DNA of 15,308 nt from Cyanobacteria bacterium RUI128 (GTDB lineage Bacteria; Cyanobacteriota; Vampirovibrionia; Gastranaerophilales; Gastranaerophilaceae), in the NCBI GenBank assembly GCA_024695725.1, contig JAILHQ010000072.1, positions 1 to 15,308 of the forward strand. The letters run 5' to 3'. Positions 1-8,269 of the stretch are shown piece after piece. Each line of letters opens with the position of its first letter. The stretch's first letter is position 1. A program made the position numbers and the translations under genes. Below the pieces are notes generated by a model. The model was not told where the DNA came from and did no database searches. It worked only from the letters and a program-made list of their open reading frames with translations.

Positions 1-654
1 GTTAAAGAGTCAATAGATAACATCTCAAGAATAGAAGATAAAGACGTTAAAATATTAGGCGAATGCGTTATCCCTATCAGCCATTGCCTGATTACACACG
101 CAGAAAACCTGAAAGATGTGAAAACTATAATATCCCACCCTCAGGCTATTTCACAGTGTTTTGATTATATTTACAAAACCTTTGGAGAAAATGTCGTTTA
201 CAGACCTGATTCTTCTACTGCTCATGCCGTCAAAAAACTGGACAGTAACGACAAAACAATTGCTGCAATAGGAAGCAGATACTCTGCAGAATTCTACGGC
301 AAACCAGTAATTGCAGAGGCCATAAATGACGAACCGCACAACAGTACGAGATTTCTGCTTATAGGAAAACTACAGTTGCCAAAGATGGACTGTGAATACA
401 AATCAAGTATAACCTTTTCAACCGACAATAAGCCGGGTGCGCTTTGCGATATCCTGACGATTCTCAGAAACTATGACATAAATATGTCACATATTTCATC
501 AAGACCGTCTAAAAAGAGTTTGGGCGAATACTCTTTCTATATCGATTTTGACGGCAAAATTCTTGATATGAAAGTATCAAAAGCAATGTTTGAAATACTT
601 CAACACGTTACTATGTTCAAACACCTCGGCACTTATCCGAAATGGCAGGGGTAG
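1..654 (+). CDS. pheA: Prephenate dehydratase, C-terminal part (5' end outside window)
   Basis: This enzyme converts prephenate to phenylpyruvate in phenylalanine synthesis, in the cytoplasm. The frame is open from base 1, so the gene starts upstream and only about 217 codons are seen; the GTG at 118 is an internal valine codon. The visible dehydratase half has the family's ISHCL segment, the SHPQA motif near bases 133-147 and the N-S-T-R-F motif near 343-357, whose Thr is catalytic in known enzymes. An ACT domain follows (about bases 400-640) with the phenylalanine-binding signatures P-G-A-L and S-S-R-P (usually E-S-R-P), so feedback inhibition by phenylalanine is expected. A fused N-terminal chorismate mutase cannot be judged from this window. 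No clear terminator follows. The family assignment is secure. Confidence 0.93.
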   Translation, partial: VKESIDNISRIEDKDVKILGECVIPISHCLITHAENLKDVKTIISHPQAISQCFDYIYKTFGENVVYRPDSSTAHAVKKLDSNDKTIAAIGSRYSAEFYGKPVIAEAINDEPHNSTRFLLIGKLQLPKMDCEYKSSITFSTDNKPGALCDILTILRNYDINMSHISSRPSKKSLGEYSFYIDFDGKILDMKVSKAMFEILQHVTMFKHLGTYPKWQG

Positions 655-702
655 CACGCAAATATAGTCTAAATATAGGGTATAGCTTTTGTTCAAATAT
701 GA

Positions 703-708
703 TATTAT
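703..708 (+). promoter_or_regulatory. Possible -10 element for a leaderless transcript
   Basis: TATTAT ends six bases before the ATG at 715, and no Shine-Dalgarno sequence lies between. No convincing -35 box is seen, so this is a weak call that gains weight only because three other genes in the window show the same spacing. Confidence 0.3.
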
Positions 709-714
709 CAAGTT

Positions 715-1389
715 ATGAGCTCAAATAATACAATGACAAAGATTAAAAAAGTTTCGGCAGAGGTTGATGATTTTATCTCGAAGAAACGGGATATTTTTGA
801 CTCAGGTTATGACGATATTATAGAAAGGTATAATGCACTCTCTTTCGAACTCATCAATTTGGAAGATTTGCCGGAGGAGGCCGCAAAATACCTTACAAAA
901 AATGATTATGAAACGGTTATACCTCCTGCCGGATATTCCACCCTTGCTTGCATGGATAAACTTGCAAAATACGCACATCTTCAGGCAAAAAAGAAGATAA
1001 CCGAATGTCTTAAATCCGATAATATTGGCAGAGCGGTTGAAATCTATGCAAGAGCGATAAAATCAGGAAAAAAGAATTCTGATCTACTCTACCTCTTTGA
1101 AAAAACATACACTAAAAGAAGGTTATACAGCGAATTACTGGAACTCTACAAAATTATATTTTCGTGCACTTACGATACTAAAAGTTTTGAGAAAATCGGC
1201 GACACCTACGCTATCTTAAAAGACTATGAAAAAGCCATTGAGTATTATCTGAATGTTGTCGAACTGACAGGACAAAATCCGAAAATTTTCTTAAAACTTG
1301 CCAAAATATTTAAAGAACTGAATGATATGGAAAGTTATAATACCTGTATGATGCAGGCACAAGGATCGGCAGGTGTTAATGAATTATAA
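715..1389 (+). CDS. TPR-repeat protein, first cistron of a TPR operon
   Basis: A 224-residue cytoplasmic protein without a signal peptide or membrane segment. The N-terminal 100 residues are charged and helical with no motif I recognise. The C-terminal third (about 155-215) contains at least one clear tetratricopeptide repeat (DTYAILKDYEKAIEYYLNVV) followed by a degenerate one, so the likely role is a protein-protein interaction scaffold. The start is uncertain: the ATG at 715 has no Shine-Dalgarno sequence but lies six bases after a TATTAT hexamer, which fits a leaderless mRNA. An alternative ATG at 733 also lacks a ribosome site. The 3' end overlaps the next cistron, implying coupled translation. 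The specific function is unknown. Confidence 0.8.
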   Translation: MSSNNTMTKIKKVSAEVDDFISKKRDIFDSGYDDIIERYNALSFELINLEDLPEEAAKYLTKNDYETVIPPAGYSTLACMDKLAKYAHLQAKKKITECLKSDNIGRAVEIYARAIKSGKKNSDLLYLFEKTYTKRRLYSELLELYKIIFSCTYDTKSFEKIGDTYAILKDYEKAIEYYLNVVELTGQNPKIFLKLAKIFKELNDMESYNTCMMQAQGSAGVNEL

Positions 1390-1996
1390 AGAACAGTTTA
1401 TTAAAAACAAAACAGAAGAACTGACAAACCGCTATAAAACAGTGGCTACTCTATCAGTTCTGTCAATAATAAACAGAGATGTGAAGTCTGTAAAATCACA
1501 GTATAATGAGCTGAAAAATATTTATGATGAGATAATGCAGATTATTGAAAATAACTGCAGAGAAGAATATTATATTGCAGCCAAAGAATTTGATTTTAGT
1601 ATTCTTCCCGATTATTTACAGTCAATAACAGCAATTCAGGAATATCAAAATATTCTTGCGCTACATTATGCAACAACAAACTTGAAAAATAAAGCTGAAT
1701 ATATTCAGCTAAACAAAATGAGTATAGATTTCAACCCGAAAGAAGAACTTCCGTACTTCAATATTATGAAAATACTGTACGCCGATAAAAAATATTCCGA
1801 AATTATCAAAATGTGCGAATATTTATCCACTTACTCTAATTCGGCTACAATATACAGTTTTATGGGCAGTGTTTACTTAAAACTGAAGCAGTACGGCAAA
1901 GCTCTGAGAGCGTTTGATATTTATACTACTCTGAACCAAAACGATAAACAAATTGAGAACAAAATACAAAAAATATACAAGGAAATTCTGAAATAA
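1373..1996 (+). CDS. TPR-like protein, second cistron of a TPR operon
   Basis: A 207-residue helical protein of unknown function. Roughly residues 110-200 read as two or three degenerate tetratricopeptide repeats; the best is the segment with Y-S-F-M-G-S-V-Y-L-K-L-K-Q-Y-G-K-A-L-R-A. The N-terminal half is a helical region without a recognisable domain. There is no signal peptide. The GTG at 1373 sits seven bases after AAGGA (1361-1365) and overlaps the previous gene by 17 bases. The ATG at 1379 is an alternative start and also overlaps. The stop TAA at 1994-1996 is immediately followed by the ATG of the next gene. Overlap and abutment indicate translational coupling, and possibly a shared complex of the three products, which is an inference. 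Confidence 0.8.
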   Translation: MLMNYKEQFIKNKTEELTNRYKTVATLSVLSIINRDVKSVKSQYNELKNIYDEIMQIIENNCREEYYIAAKEFDFSILPDYLQSITAIQEYQNILALHYATTNLKNKAEYIQLNKMSIDFNPKEELPYFNIMKILYADKKYSEIIKMCEYLSTYSNSATIYSFMGSVYLKLKQYGKALRAFDIYTTLNQNDKQIENKIQKIYKEILK

Positions 1997-3736
1997 ATGT
2001 ACGACAAAAAAGAAGATATCATATTTAATCTAAATAACATTCTGCTTTCGGCATATGAGGATAAGAAAGGTTTATCAGATCAGCTGAGATCCGAGAACGA
2101 AGAATTTTTGCCGTACGTTGAAGATTCCCTGAAGGTTGAATATGAAAAAATCAAAGCGGGTAAAAAAATTGAGGTTGAAACTGACGATTACCCGACAATT
2201 ATGCGCGCAATAAATTTCTACAGCATAGGGGAATATGAACAATGTATGTGGGACGCACTGCGTATTCTTGAAAATGAGAAAGAAGAGTATTTAAAATGCA
2301 TAAAAATAGTCATACTATCCCTTCTTGAATTGCAGAGTGCGACAAAATTCATAAAAAAATTTATACCGATAGTAAAAGAAAATATCGATAAAGACGAAGA
2401 TATGCTTGATATTCTTGCAAACATATATTTTAAGCAGGAAGATTATGCAAAGGCACTTCCTGTGTTTGAAAAGCTTGTTCAAAAATACCCGAACGACAGG
2501 ATTGGGTATAATTACAACTACAAACTTGCCTATATTTATGAACGGGTATATCAGGATCAATACCTTGATAAACAAATCGAACTTACCCAAAAAGCGGCAT
2601 CCCTTACCAACGATGATAACGGGGTAATTTGTTTTCTGGCAAAACTTTACCACAGAAAAGGGCTTATTGAAAAAAGTGATGAATTGTTTACAAAGGCTAT
2701 GAATAATAACCCTAAGCCTGATATGATGCTTGGATATGCCCACTACCTGATGAACACAGGCAGACTAAAACAAGGCTATGATGTTTACAGAAACAGGTTC
2801 AAAGTTGAATCGATTGCCTATCCTAAAGTTCTTACGGATGAAACAAGATGGGACGGAAAAAGCGATTTATCCGATTGTGATGTAATAGTACATTACGAAC
2901 AGGGCTTCGGAGATTCGGTAATGTTTTCAAGATATATTCCTGACCTTGCAAAAATGGCTAAAAGCATCACTTTTGTTGCTCAGAAGAATCTGATATCACT
3001 CTTCAAATCATCAGGTTTTGATAAATACTGCCACATATTATCACATGAGGCAGATATTAATCCTAATTTTAAAGCTGAGAGCAGAATGAGCTCCGAAATG
3101 TTCAATACTGGACAGGGAATGCTCAGAATACCGCACGATTATCATATCCCTCTTGCAGATTTGCCGTATCTGTTTGATGCATCCCCTGAAAATATGGTGC
3201 ATACGGAAGGTTATCTGAAGGTTGATGCGGATAAAATTGAGGCGTTCAGGAAAAAATATCTTAAAAACAGCAAAAAAATAAAAGTTGGATTTGCTTATCA
3301 CGGAACAAAAGCATCTGTCCAGACCTACAGAGATATACAGGCTAAAAAGCTAATGCCGCTGTTCAAGATGAAAGAATTAGAGTTTTACTCTTTCCAAGCT
3401 GATGAGAATTCAATGGAAATAGATAAACTGGATAAAAGTCTTAAAGTTCATAACCTGGCAAAACATTTTAAAACGTTTGAAGATACTGCCTGCGCTATGT
3501 GCTGCATGGACCTGATAATATCAACAGATAACGTAATTCTGAACCTTGCAGGTGCTTTGGGTGTGAAGGCATATGGATTATTCAATATTTATCCTGAGGC
3601 AAGATGGTACAAAACCTCGGGCGAAGATATCGGCTGGTATAAATCTGTCAAACCATTCAGGGTAAAAACCTTCAATGCGTGGAACGAATTGATGCACGAG
3701 GTGAAGGACTCAATCAAACAAGATTTTAATCTCTAA
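1997..3736 (+). CDS. TPR protein with C-terminal GT9/heptosyltransferase-like domain
   Basis: A 579-residue two-part protein. Residues about 130-270 are TPR repeats (for example around DILANIYFKQEDYAKALPVF). From about residue 290 the sequence follows a glycosyltransferase-B fold related to family GT9 and found in many bacterial TPR-fusion proteins: E-Q-G-F-G-D at 301-306 matches the usual E-Q-G-x-G-D loop, and S-T-D-N...L-A-G-A-L at 509-521 matches the nucleotide-sugar site (usually V-D-T-A-V-A-H-L-A-G-A-L). The His of that motif is Asn516 here, so activity or donor specificity may be altered. Probable role: transfer of a sugar to a surface polymer or a protein; the substrate is unknown. The start ATG abuts the previous stop; AAGGA (1979-1983) lies 13 bases upstream. 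A terminator follows directly. Confidence 0.8.
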   Translation: MYDKKEDIIFNLNNILLSAYEDKKGLSDQLRSENEEFLPYVEDSLKVEYEKIKAGKKIEVETDDYPTIMRAINFYSIGEYEQCMWDALRILENEKEEYLKCIKIVILSLLELQSATKFIKKFIPIVKENIDKDEDMLDILANIYFKQEDYAKALPVFEKLVQKYPNDRIGYNYNYKLAYIYERVYQDQYLDKQIELTQKAASLTNDDNGVICFLAKLYHRKGLIEKSDELFTKAMNNNPKPDMMLGYAHYLMNTGRLKQGYDVYRNRFKVESIAYPKVLTDETRWDGKSDLSDCDVIVHYEQGFGDSVMFSRYIPDLAKMAKSITFVAQKNLISLFKSSGFDKYCHILSHEADINPNFKAESRMSSEMFNTGQGMLRIPHDYHIPLADLPYLFDASPENMVHTEGYLKVDADKIEAFRKKYLKNSKKIKVGFAYHGTKASVQTYRDIQAKKLMPLFKMKELEFYSFQADENSMEIDKLDKSLKVHNLAKHFKTFEDTACAMCCMDLIISTDNVILNLAGALGVKAYGLFNIYPEARWYKTSGEDIGWYKSVKPFRVKTFNAWNELMHEVKDSIKQDFNL

Positions 3737-3764
3737 AAAAAGCCTGACGGATGTCAAGCTTTTT
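3737..3764. terminator. Bidirectional intrinsic terminator between convergent genes
   Basis: AAAAAGC and TGAC (3737-3748, one intervening C) pair with GTCA and GCTTTTT (3753-3764, one intervening A), leaving the loop GGAT. The A-run on one side and T-run on the other let it work in both directions. It lies between the stops of the glycosyltransferase gene and mscL. Confidence 0.8.
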
Positions 3765-3766
3765 GA

Positions 3767-4228
3767 TTATAAATCTGATGTACAATGCGGACATTTTTTT
3801 GCATTTATCGGAATAGAAGAACAACAGAAAGGACATTCTTTTGTTGTTGCCACTTCTTCAGCCTGTTCTTCTTTACACGTTTTTGATTTCAGAGTGTTGA
3901 TAGCTTTTATTACAAAAAATACAGCTATTGCAACAACGATAAAACTTATCACTGTGTTTAAAAACAGACCGTAATTGATTGTTACCGCACCTTGAGCCTG
4001 AGCATCAGCCAGACTTGCAAATTCTTTTCCAAACGGATGAATTGGGAAATAAAGGTTAGAAAAATCAACCTTCCCTAACAATACACCAATAGGCGGCATA
4101 ATTACATCCTTAACCAAAGAATCAACAATTTTACCGAAAGATGCACCGATAATGATACCAACAGCCATGTCTATGACATTTCCGCGCAAGATAAATTCTT
4201 TTAACTCTTTTGTAAGACTTTTAAACAT
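3767..4228 (-). CDS. mscL: Large-conductance mechanosensitive channel MscL with C-terminal zinc ribbon
   Basis: MscL is a homopentameric inner-membrane channel that opens under membrane tension and releases solutes during hypo-osmotic shock. The 153-residue product has the typical start (F-K-E-F-type amphipathic helix, then [14 protein letters not shown]), a pore helix TM1 at about 15-45 and TM2 at about 87-110. It is longer than the classical form of about 136 residues because the C-terminus adds a zinc-ribbon-like module, C132-x2-C135 and C146-x2-C149 (ECPFC...CPHC), after a short acidic linker. Such tails occur in some MscL subfamilies; a metal- or redox-sensing role is inference. The start is supported by AGGGAG (4234-4241) just upstream. 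It is convergent with the TPR operon and divergent from the calpain-like gene. Confidence 0.95.
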   Translation of the reverse strand: MFKSLTKELKEFILRGNVIDMAVGIIIGASFGKIVDSLVKDVIMPPIGVLLGKVDFSNLYFPIHPFGKEFASLADAQAQGAVTINYGLFLNTVISFIVVAIAVFFVIKAINTLKSKTCKEEQAEEVATTKECPFCCSSIPINAKKCPHCTSDL

Positions 4229-4248
4229 AATTTTCTCCCTTCACTTGT

Positions 4249-4257
4249 ATTTTAGCA
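4249..4257 (-). promoter_or_regulatory. Extended -10 promoter element for mscL
   Basis: On the minus strand this reads TGC-TAAAAT, an extended -10 box. Transcription would begin near 4242, giving a leader of about 14 bases that just contains the AGGGAG ribosome site. No good -35 box is seen. Confidence 0.4.
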
Positions 4258-4383
4258 GATTACATTTCCTTCCGTAAAGCACTATTTCAAATTATGATAC
4301 AAATCTTAAATACAATATTGCGATTTGTAAATATTTTTAAAGAATTACCTGAAAATGCCGTTATATCTGCTGGAAGGTGTTCT

Positions 4384-6618
4384 ATGGGCAATAATATCTC
4401 AGTAGTTCAAAGATTCACAAATTACTTTACTACTCACGTGCGTGAATGTAAGGGTAAAACTCTTGCTGAAATTTGCACTATGATGAATTTAACACCTGCC
4501 GAAAAAGAGGAGCTGCTAAAAAATAAATTATTATTACCATTTCAATTTCAATCAGAAGAACACACGTACGGATATGAAAATTTCGGACTACATCTTAACC
4601 CTACAAAAAAACAACCTGCCCAAAAGCCAAAACAACCCCAGAAAAAACCTTCTGACGGGAATATTAACATAAGAGAATTTTTCCCCGGAATAAAACTAAC
4701 AAAAGATGGTAAAGTTGACTTAAATCAATTTACAATGAAGGAACTGCAAAAGAAATATCCTTCAGACAAATATGATGTTAAAAGAGAAGATGGAGACCTT
4801 GTCGTATATAACAAACAAGGGGAAAAGGTATGTGAAGTATTTGTCCAAGACGGGAATATATGTGTAATGATGCCTGTTGATTCTAAAACCAGAAGGGGGT
4901 TAGAAATCAGAGATAACGGAACAATTAAATCAAGAATTGTAAAAACAAAGTCTGATGGTGTTACGACAAGCACAATGTACAGCGGAACTTCCACAAGAAT
5001 CACCGGTTACGGCAGTTTTAATAATCAAACAAAAATGGGCGTAAAAACCTATTATGATGATAACGGAAATGTTATACATAAAGAAAGATATAAAAGAATC
5101 AATGACAAAAATACGACTACAAGTGAAATATTTTATTCCAATAACCAACCATATAAAAAAGTAACAGGTAAGAAAGTTACTTATCCGCTTGTTAATGATT
5201 TAATAGCTGATATTACAGCAAAAACAAAATTAGGATTCCCTACAACCAGAGCATCTCTTTCTAATAATGTACTGAAGCGAATCAATGCTTCTAATGTTGC
5301 CGAGATAGTAGAGCAATATAAAAAGCAGACAGGGAATGAATTGCTTGCAGATATCGCTTCTGAGTGGGGGCTCCCCGGTCCGATTCAGAAAAAATTAATC
5401 GAACATATAGACAACTTATTATCTGAAAACTCCGGACAATATCTTGCCCAAAAACTGTTTGATGATATTAGTGGTCCCGGAAGCGGGAATTTGAGTAAAG
5501 ATGTAATGCAGATAAATAAAAATAATGTTAAAGATGTTTTGGTTGCATATCGTGAATTAAGTATGGATGAGACCAGTGGGACATATGAAACAATCGATAC
5601 TTGCACAGGTTTTATACGAGATTTAACAGGTATAAATATAACCGATAACTTGGCTTATTTAATAGCACCGTACGAAGGTCTTTTAACAGCAATAAACGGA
5701 GAATGGGGTCTTTCTAAAGCCGAACGAACAAGATTAATTAGCCATATAGTTAAGACAGTGACAGATAATGTGTCTGCTGATACAAGCCTGCGTACAAAAC
5801 GTGATATTGCGAATCATTCGGAAGATTTCCACAGTGTTGAGATAGATTTGTATCGTGCAATAAATGCAAATGATGGTACCTTAGAAGATCCAAGAGCGCA
5901 TTTGGAAGAAGCACCTTCTGCTGAATCCGTATCAGCTCCGACCCAACAGGGCGGGACAGGTGACTGTTGGTTATTAGCTGCTCTAAACTCAGCAATAGCA
6001 AAACCTCACGGTTTAAACATGCTCGAACGTCTGGTCAAACATGACGAACAAACCGGGATCTATACCGTTCGTTTGAAAGGCTGGTTTAGAGAATACTATA
6101 TAACTGAACAAGAAGTTGCATCCGTTCATAATTTATCAACAGGAAGTAAAAAAGTTAAAGCCATAGAAATTGCAATGGATAAACTAATCAGAGATTTGAG
6201 TTATTCGGACAGGCGCCATCAAATTACTATGGACTCTGATGGTATGATTGATGATGTTGATATAGATGGAAATCGTGAATGGTTCTTATTCCACAGTTTG
6301 TTTGGGGATAGTAATAAGCTAACCATCGGAAAGACGGATCCGTTAACGGAAGATTTTAATAAGCCAAATAATTTTTATACTTTTGGTTTAAGTGGCGATG
6401 AACCACGTTCAAGTGTTGTGCATAGTGAAAAACACGAAAATTACAAAATAATACCTAATCACGCATATTCTATTATCGGAAGCGACTCTAAAAATGTTTA
6501 TTTGCTAAATCCGTGGGATGCTTCAGATAAACTGACTGTTAGTCGTAAAGATTTCAAAAATATGGGAGTTGAGATAACAAATTATGAGTTGCCATTCGGC
6601 AGTTGGCTATTCACGTAA
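4384..6618 (+). CDS. Large protein with C-terminal calpain-family (C2) cysteine protease domain
   Basis: A 744-residue protein ending in a papain-fold calpain catalytic domain. The sequence around Q-G-G-T-G-D-C-W-L-L-A-A-L carries nucleophile Cys528, N-H-A-Y-S-I-I-G carries His693, and L-L-N-P-W-D carries Asn709, so the triad is intact. Before it lie a short helical N-terminus, a Pro/Lys/Gln-rich linker (about 77-94), a beta-rich region with MORN/RHS-like D-D-N-G-N-V, and two related helical segments each ending in E-W-G-L (327-330 and 440-443). No signal peptide or membrane helix is visible, so its location (cytoplasmic or specially secreted) is open. I chose ATG 4384 because GGAAGG (4372-4377) lies six bases upstream; an in-frame ATG at 4294 has no ribosome site. 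No penta-EF domain is present, so calcium control as in animal calpains is not shown. Confidence 0.88.
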   Translation: MGNNISVVQRFTNYFTTHVRECKGKTLAEICTMMNLTPAEKEELLKNKLLLPFQFQSEEHTYGYENFGLHLNPTKKQPAQKPKQPQKKPSDGNINIREFFPGIKLTKDGKVDLNQFTMKELQKKYPSDKYDVKREDGDLVVYNKQGEKVCEVFVQDGNICVMMPVDSKTRRGLEIRDNGTIKSRIVKTKSDGVTTSTMYSGTSTRITGYGSFNNQTKMGVKTYYDDNGNVIHKERYKRINDKNTTTSEIFYSNNQPYKKVTGKKVTYPLVNDLIADITAKTKLGFPTTRASLSNNVLKRINASNVAEIVEQYKKQTGNELLADIASEWGLPGPIQKKLIEHIDNLLSENSGQYLAQKLFDDISGPGSGNLSKDVMQINKNNVKDVLVAYRELSMDETSGTYETIDTCTGFIRDLTGINITDNLAYLIAPYEGLLTAINGEWGLSKAERTRLISHIVKTVTDNVSADTSLRTKRDIANHSEDFHSVEIDLYRAINANDGTLEDPRAHLEEAPSAESVSAPTQQGGTGDCWLLAALNSAIAKPHGLNMLERLVKHDEQTGIYTVRLKGWFREYYITEQEVASVHNLSTGSKKVKAIEIAMDKLIRDLSYSDRRHQITMDSDGMIDDVDIDGNREWFLFHSLFGDSNKLTIGKTDPLTEDFNKPNNFYTFGLSGDEPRSSVVHSEKHENYKIIPNHAYSIIGSDSKNVYLLNPWDASDKLTVSRKDFKNMGVEITNYELPFGSWLFT

Positions 6619-6702
6619 ACGCAATCTGCAATCACGTTTTTAAATCTTTTCGGATTTAGTAACCCATCCGACCGAAACCGTCGCATGCAAAATTTCCTGC
6701 AA

Positions 6703-6754
6703 TTACCCCTTATATTTACCCCTTATATTTACCCCTTGTATTTACCCCTAACTT
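6703..6754 (+). repeat. Four-copy 13-bp tandem repeat
   Basis: The unit TTACCCCTTATAT occurs at 6703-6715 and 6716-6728 exactly, at 6729-6741 with one change, and at 6742-6754 diverging in its last bases. It sits in the spacer between the calpain-like gene and the CNNM gene, directly upstream of the probable promoter of the latter. It may be a slippage-prone array or a set of binding sites; no function is shown. Confidence 0.9.
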
Positions 6755-6781
6755 GCTTTTTTTTTATATATATATTAGAAT
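6753..6781 (+). promoter_or_regulatory. Probable sigma70 promoter for the CNNM gene
   Basis: TTGCTT (6753-6758) and TAGAAT (6776-6781) are separated by 17 bases of T- and TA-rich sequence. Predicted transcription starts near 6788, giving a leader of about 28 bases. The -35 box overlaps the last 13-bp repeat. Confidence 0.45.
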
Positions 6782-6815
6782 TTGAGTATTGAAGGAAAGG
6801 TAAAAGAAAAGGGAA

Positions 6816-8150
6816 ATGGCCCAGAAATTATTTTTAGTAGTTTTCCTAATATTAGCGAATAGCTTTTTTGTTGCCTCAGAATTTGCAATGGTTAAAGTAA
6901 GAAAAACCCGTTTAGAACAGATGAGTAGCGAGGGAAATTCTACAGCAAAGGTTGCATTGGAGTTAGTTGAAAATATCAATGAAATGTTGGCGACAGCACA
7001 ACTGGGCATTACATTGGCAAGTGTTGCACTTGGTTGGGTAGGTGCAAAAACTATAGAAAGTATCTTACTGCCGGTAATTGATTTCATTTTACCTTTTGAA
7101 AATGCCGCTTTTTGCACATTATTAACTTTCATCATCTCATTTGCAATAATAACATTCTTAGAATTGCTGGTTGGTGAACAGTTACCAAAATGCGCATCCT
7201 TACAAAATACCGAAAAAGCGGCATTAATGGTTGCAAGACCGATGAAATTGATGATGAAAATTTTTAAACCTTTTGTTTGGTTTTTATCAACTTGTACAAC
7301 AAAAATTTTAAAAATATTTAAAATGGATGCATATTCAAATGATTTAGTTCACACAACAGAAGAATTAGACATGCTTGTCGATGCAAGTTATAACGAAGGG
7401 GTATTAAATGAAACAGAGGCTGAAATGTTACATAATATGTTTAACTTCTCAGACCTGACAGCAAAACAGGTTATGACTCCGAGAACGGATATGATGTGTA
7501 TAGAGACAATCACCCCTATTGATGAGATTAAGAAATTCACTGCAGAGCATCAATACACAAGGTATCCTGTATATGAAGAAAATATAGACCATATTCTCGG
7601 GTTTATTCACGTTAAAGATTTGTATTCAAAAATGCTTGAAGGCGATGACAATATAAATCTTCAGGAAATACTCAGACCTATTATGCTTGTTCCTGAGACA
7701 ATGACATTGGATAATTTAGTAATCGAATTCAGAAAACGTAAGAGCCAGATAGGAATTGTTGTTGACGAATTCGGCGGAACTTCAGGACTTGTATCCTTGG
7801 AAGACGTAATTGAAGAAATTGTGGGCGAAGTACAGGATGAGTTTGATGAAGATGAAGAAATTGATATAAGAGAAGTTGCGCCTAATACTTATGTTGCGAA
7901 TGCAATGATGAGAATTGACGAGATTGCTGAATTTTTTGATATTGAGGAAAATCAGTTTGACTTTGAAGATGTTGAAACAATCGGCGGACTTGTAGTTAAG
8001 GAATTAGGCAGACTTGCACAGGTTGGCGATAGTGTAGAAATAGAAGAACAAGGCTTGAAATTCACTGTTCAGAAAGTTGACGGTGCGAGAGTCGTCCGTT
8101 TGGTTATCCAAAAATCAGAAATCAAAGAAGCTGTTGAAGCTGAAAAATAA
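6816..8150 (+). CDS. CNNM/CBS/CorC_HlyC-domain membrane protein (hemolysin-family, UPF0053)
   Basis: A 444-residue inner-membrane protein of the family that includes CorB, YfjD and MpfA, which export or control Mg2+ (some members were named hemolysin C or CorC). Residues 1-190 form the CNNM (DUF21) domain, with membrane segments at about 1-22, 60-85, 88-118 and a hydrophobic stretch near 150-165, and the conserved G-E-Q-L-P-K at 120-125 (usually G-E-x-x-P-K). Two CBS motifs follow (about 215-275 and 285-340, including V-M-T-P-R-T-D and V-V-D-E-F-G-G-T-S-G-L-V), then a CorC_HlyC domain (about 355-432). The length is normal. The start ATG is preceded by purine-rich GGAAAGG and AAAAGGG, neither ideally spaced. 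It stands alone between the repeat-bearing spacer and a probably separate coiled-coil gene. Confidence 0.93.
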   Translation: MAQKLFLVVFLILANSFFVASEFAMVKVRKTRLEQMSSEGNSTAKVALELVENINEMLATAQLGITLASVALGWVGAKTIESILLPVIDFILPFENAAFCTLLTFIISFAIITFLELLVGEQLPKCASLQNTEKAALMVARPMKLMMKIFKPFVWFLSTCTTKILKIFKMDAYSNDLVHTTEELDMLVDASYNEGVLNETEAEMLHNMFNFSDLTAKQVMTPRTDMMCIETITPIDEIKKFTAEHQYTRYPVYEENIDHILGFIHVKDLYSKMLEGDDNINLQEILRPIMLVPETMTLDNLVIEFRKRKSQIGIVVDEFGGTSGLVSLEDVIEEIVGEVQDEFDEDEEIDIREVAPNTYVANAMMRIDEIAEFFDIEENQFDFEDVETIGGLVVKELGRLAQVGDSVEIEEQGLKFTVQKVDGARVVRLVIQKSEIKEAVEAEK

Positions 8151-8201
8151 TTATTGTTAAGTTAAAAAAAAAAAACTGTAAATACTAAAGTTTAGCTGTG
8201 T

Positions 8202-8269
8202 TTTGCCGTAATGCATGATGTAACAATTCAGTTTAAATTTTGTGCACTCACTGAATTGATTACGGCAAA
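8202..8269 (+). promoter_or_regulatory. 20-bp stem-loop touching the ribosome site of the next gene
   Basis: TTTGCCGTAAT (8202-8212) pairs perfectly with ATTACGGCAAA (8259-8269), and CAATTCAGT (8224-8232) pairs perfectly with ACTGAATTG (8250-8258). The 3' arm is continuous; the 5' arm has an 11-base bulge (8213-8223); the loop is 17 bases (8233-8249). The stem ends on AAAGGA (8267-8272), leaving AGGA (8275-8278) free before the ATG at 8283. It has no U-tract, so it is not an ordinary terminator. A leader element controlling translation of the downstream gene is the natural reading. Confidence 0.6.

Noticed and set aside
118..120. GTG 118 as the start of the prephenate dehydratase gene
   Set aside because: The frame continues upstream to base 1 with conserved dehydratase sequence, so this is an internal codon of a gene cut by the window edge.
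2315..2743. Minus-strand open frame of 142 codons inside the glycosyltransferase gene
   Set aside because: It is the antisense shadow of a clearly coding frame with domain motifs; its peptide is low-complexity and has no ribosome site.
4294..4383. Upstream ATG 4294 as the start of the calpain-like protein
   Set aside because: There is no ribosome site, and a TATGAT hexamer overlaps this ATG, whereas ATG 4384 has GGAAGG at ideal spacing. It cannot be fully excluded.
6640..6680. Possible terminator after the calpain-like gene (TAAATC...GATTTA and CGGAT...ATCCG)
   Set aside because: Only 5-6 pairs, mutually overlapping, and no U-tract follows.
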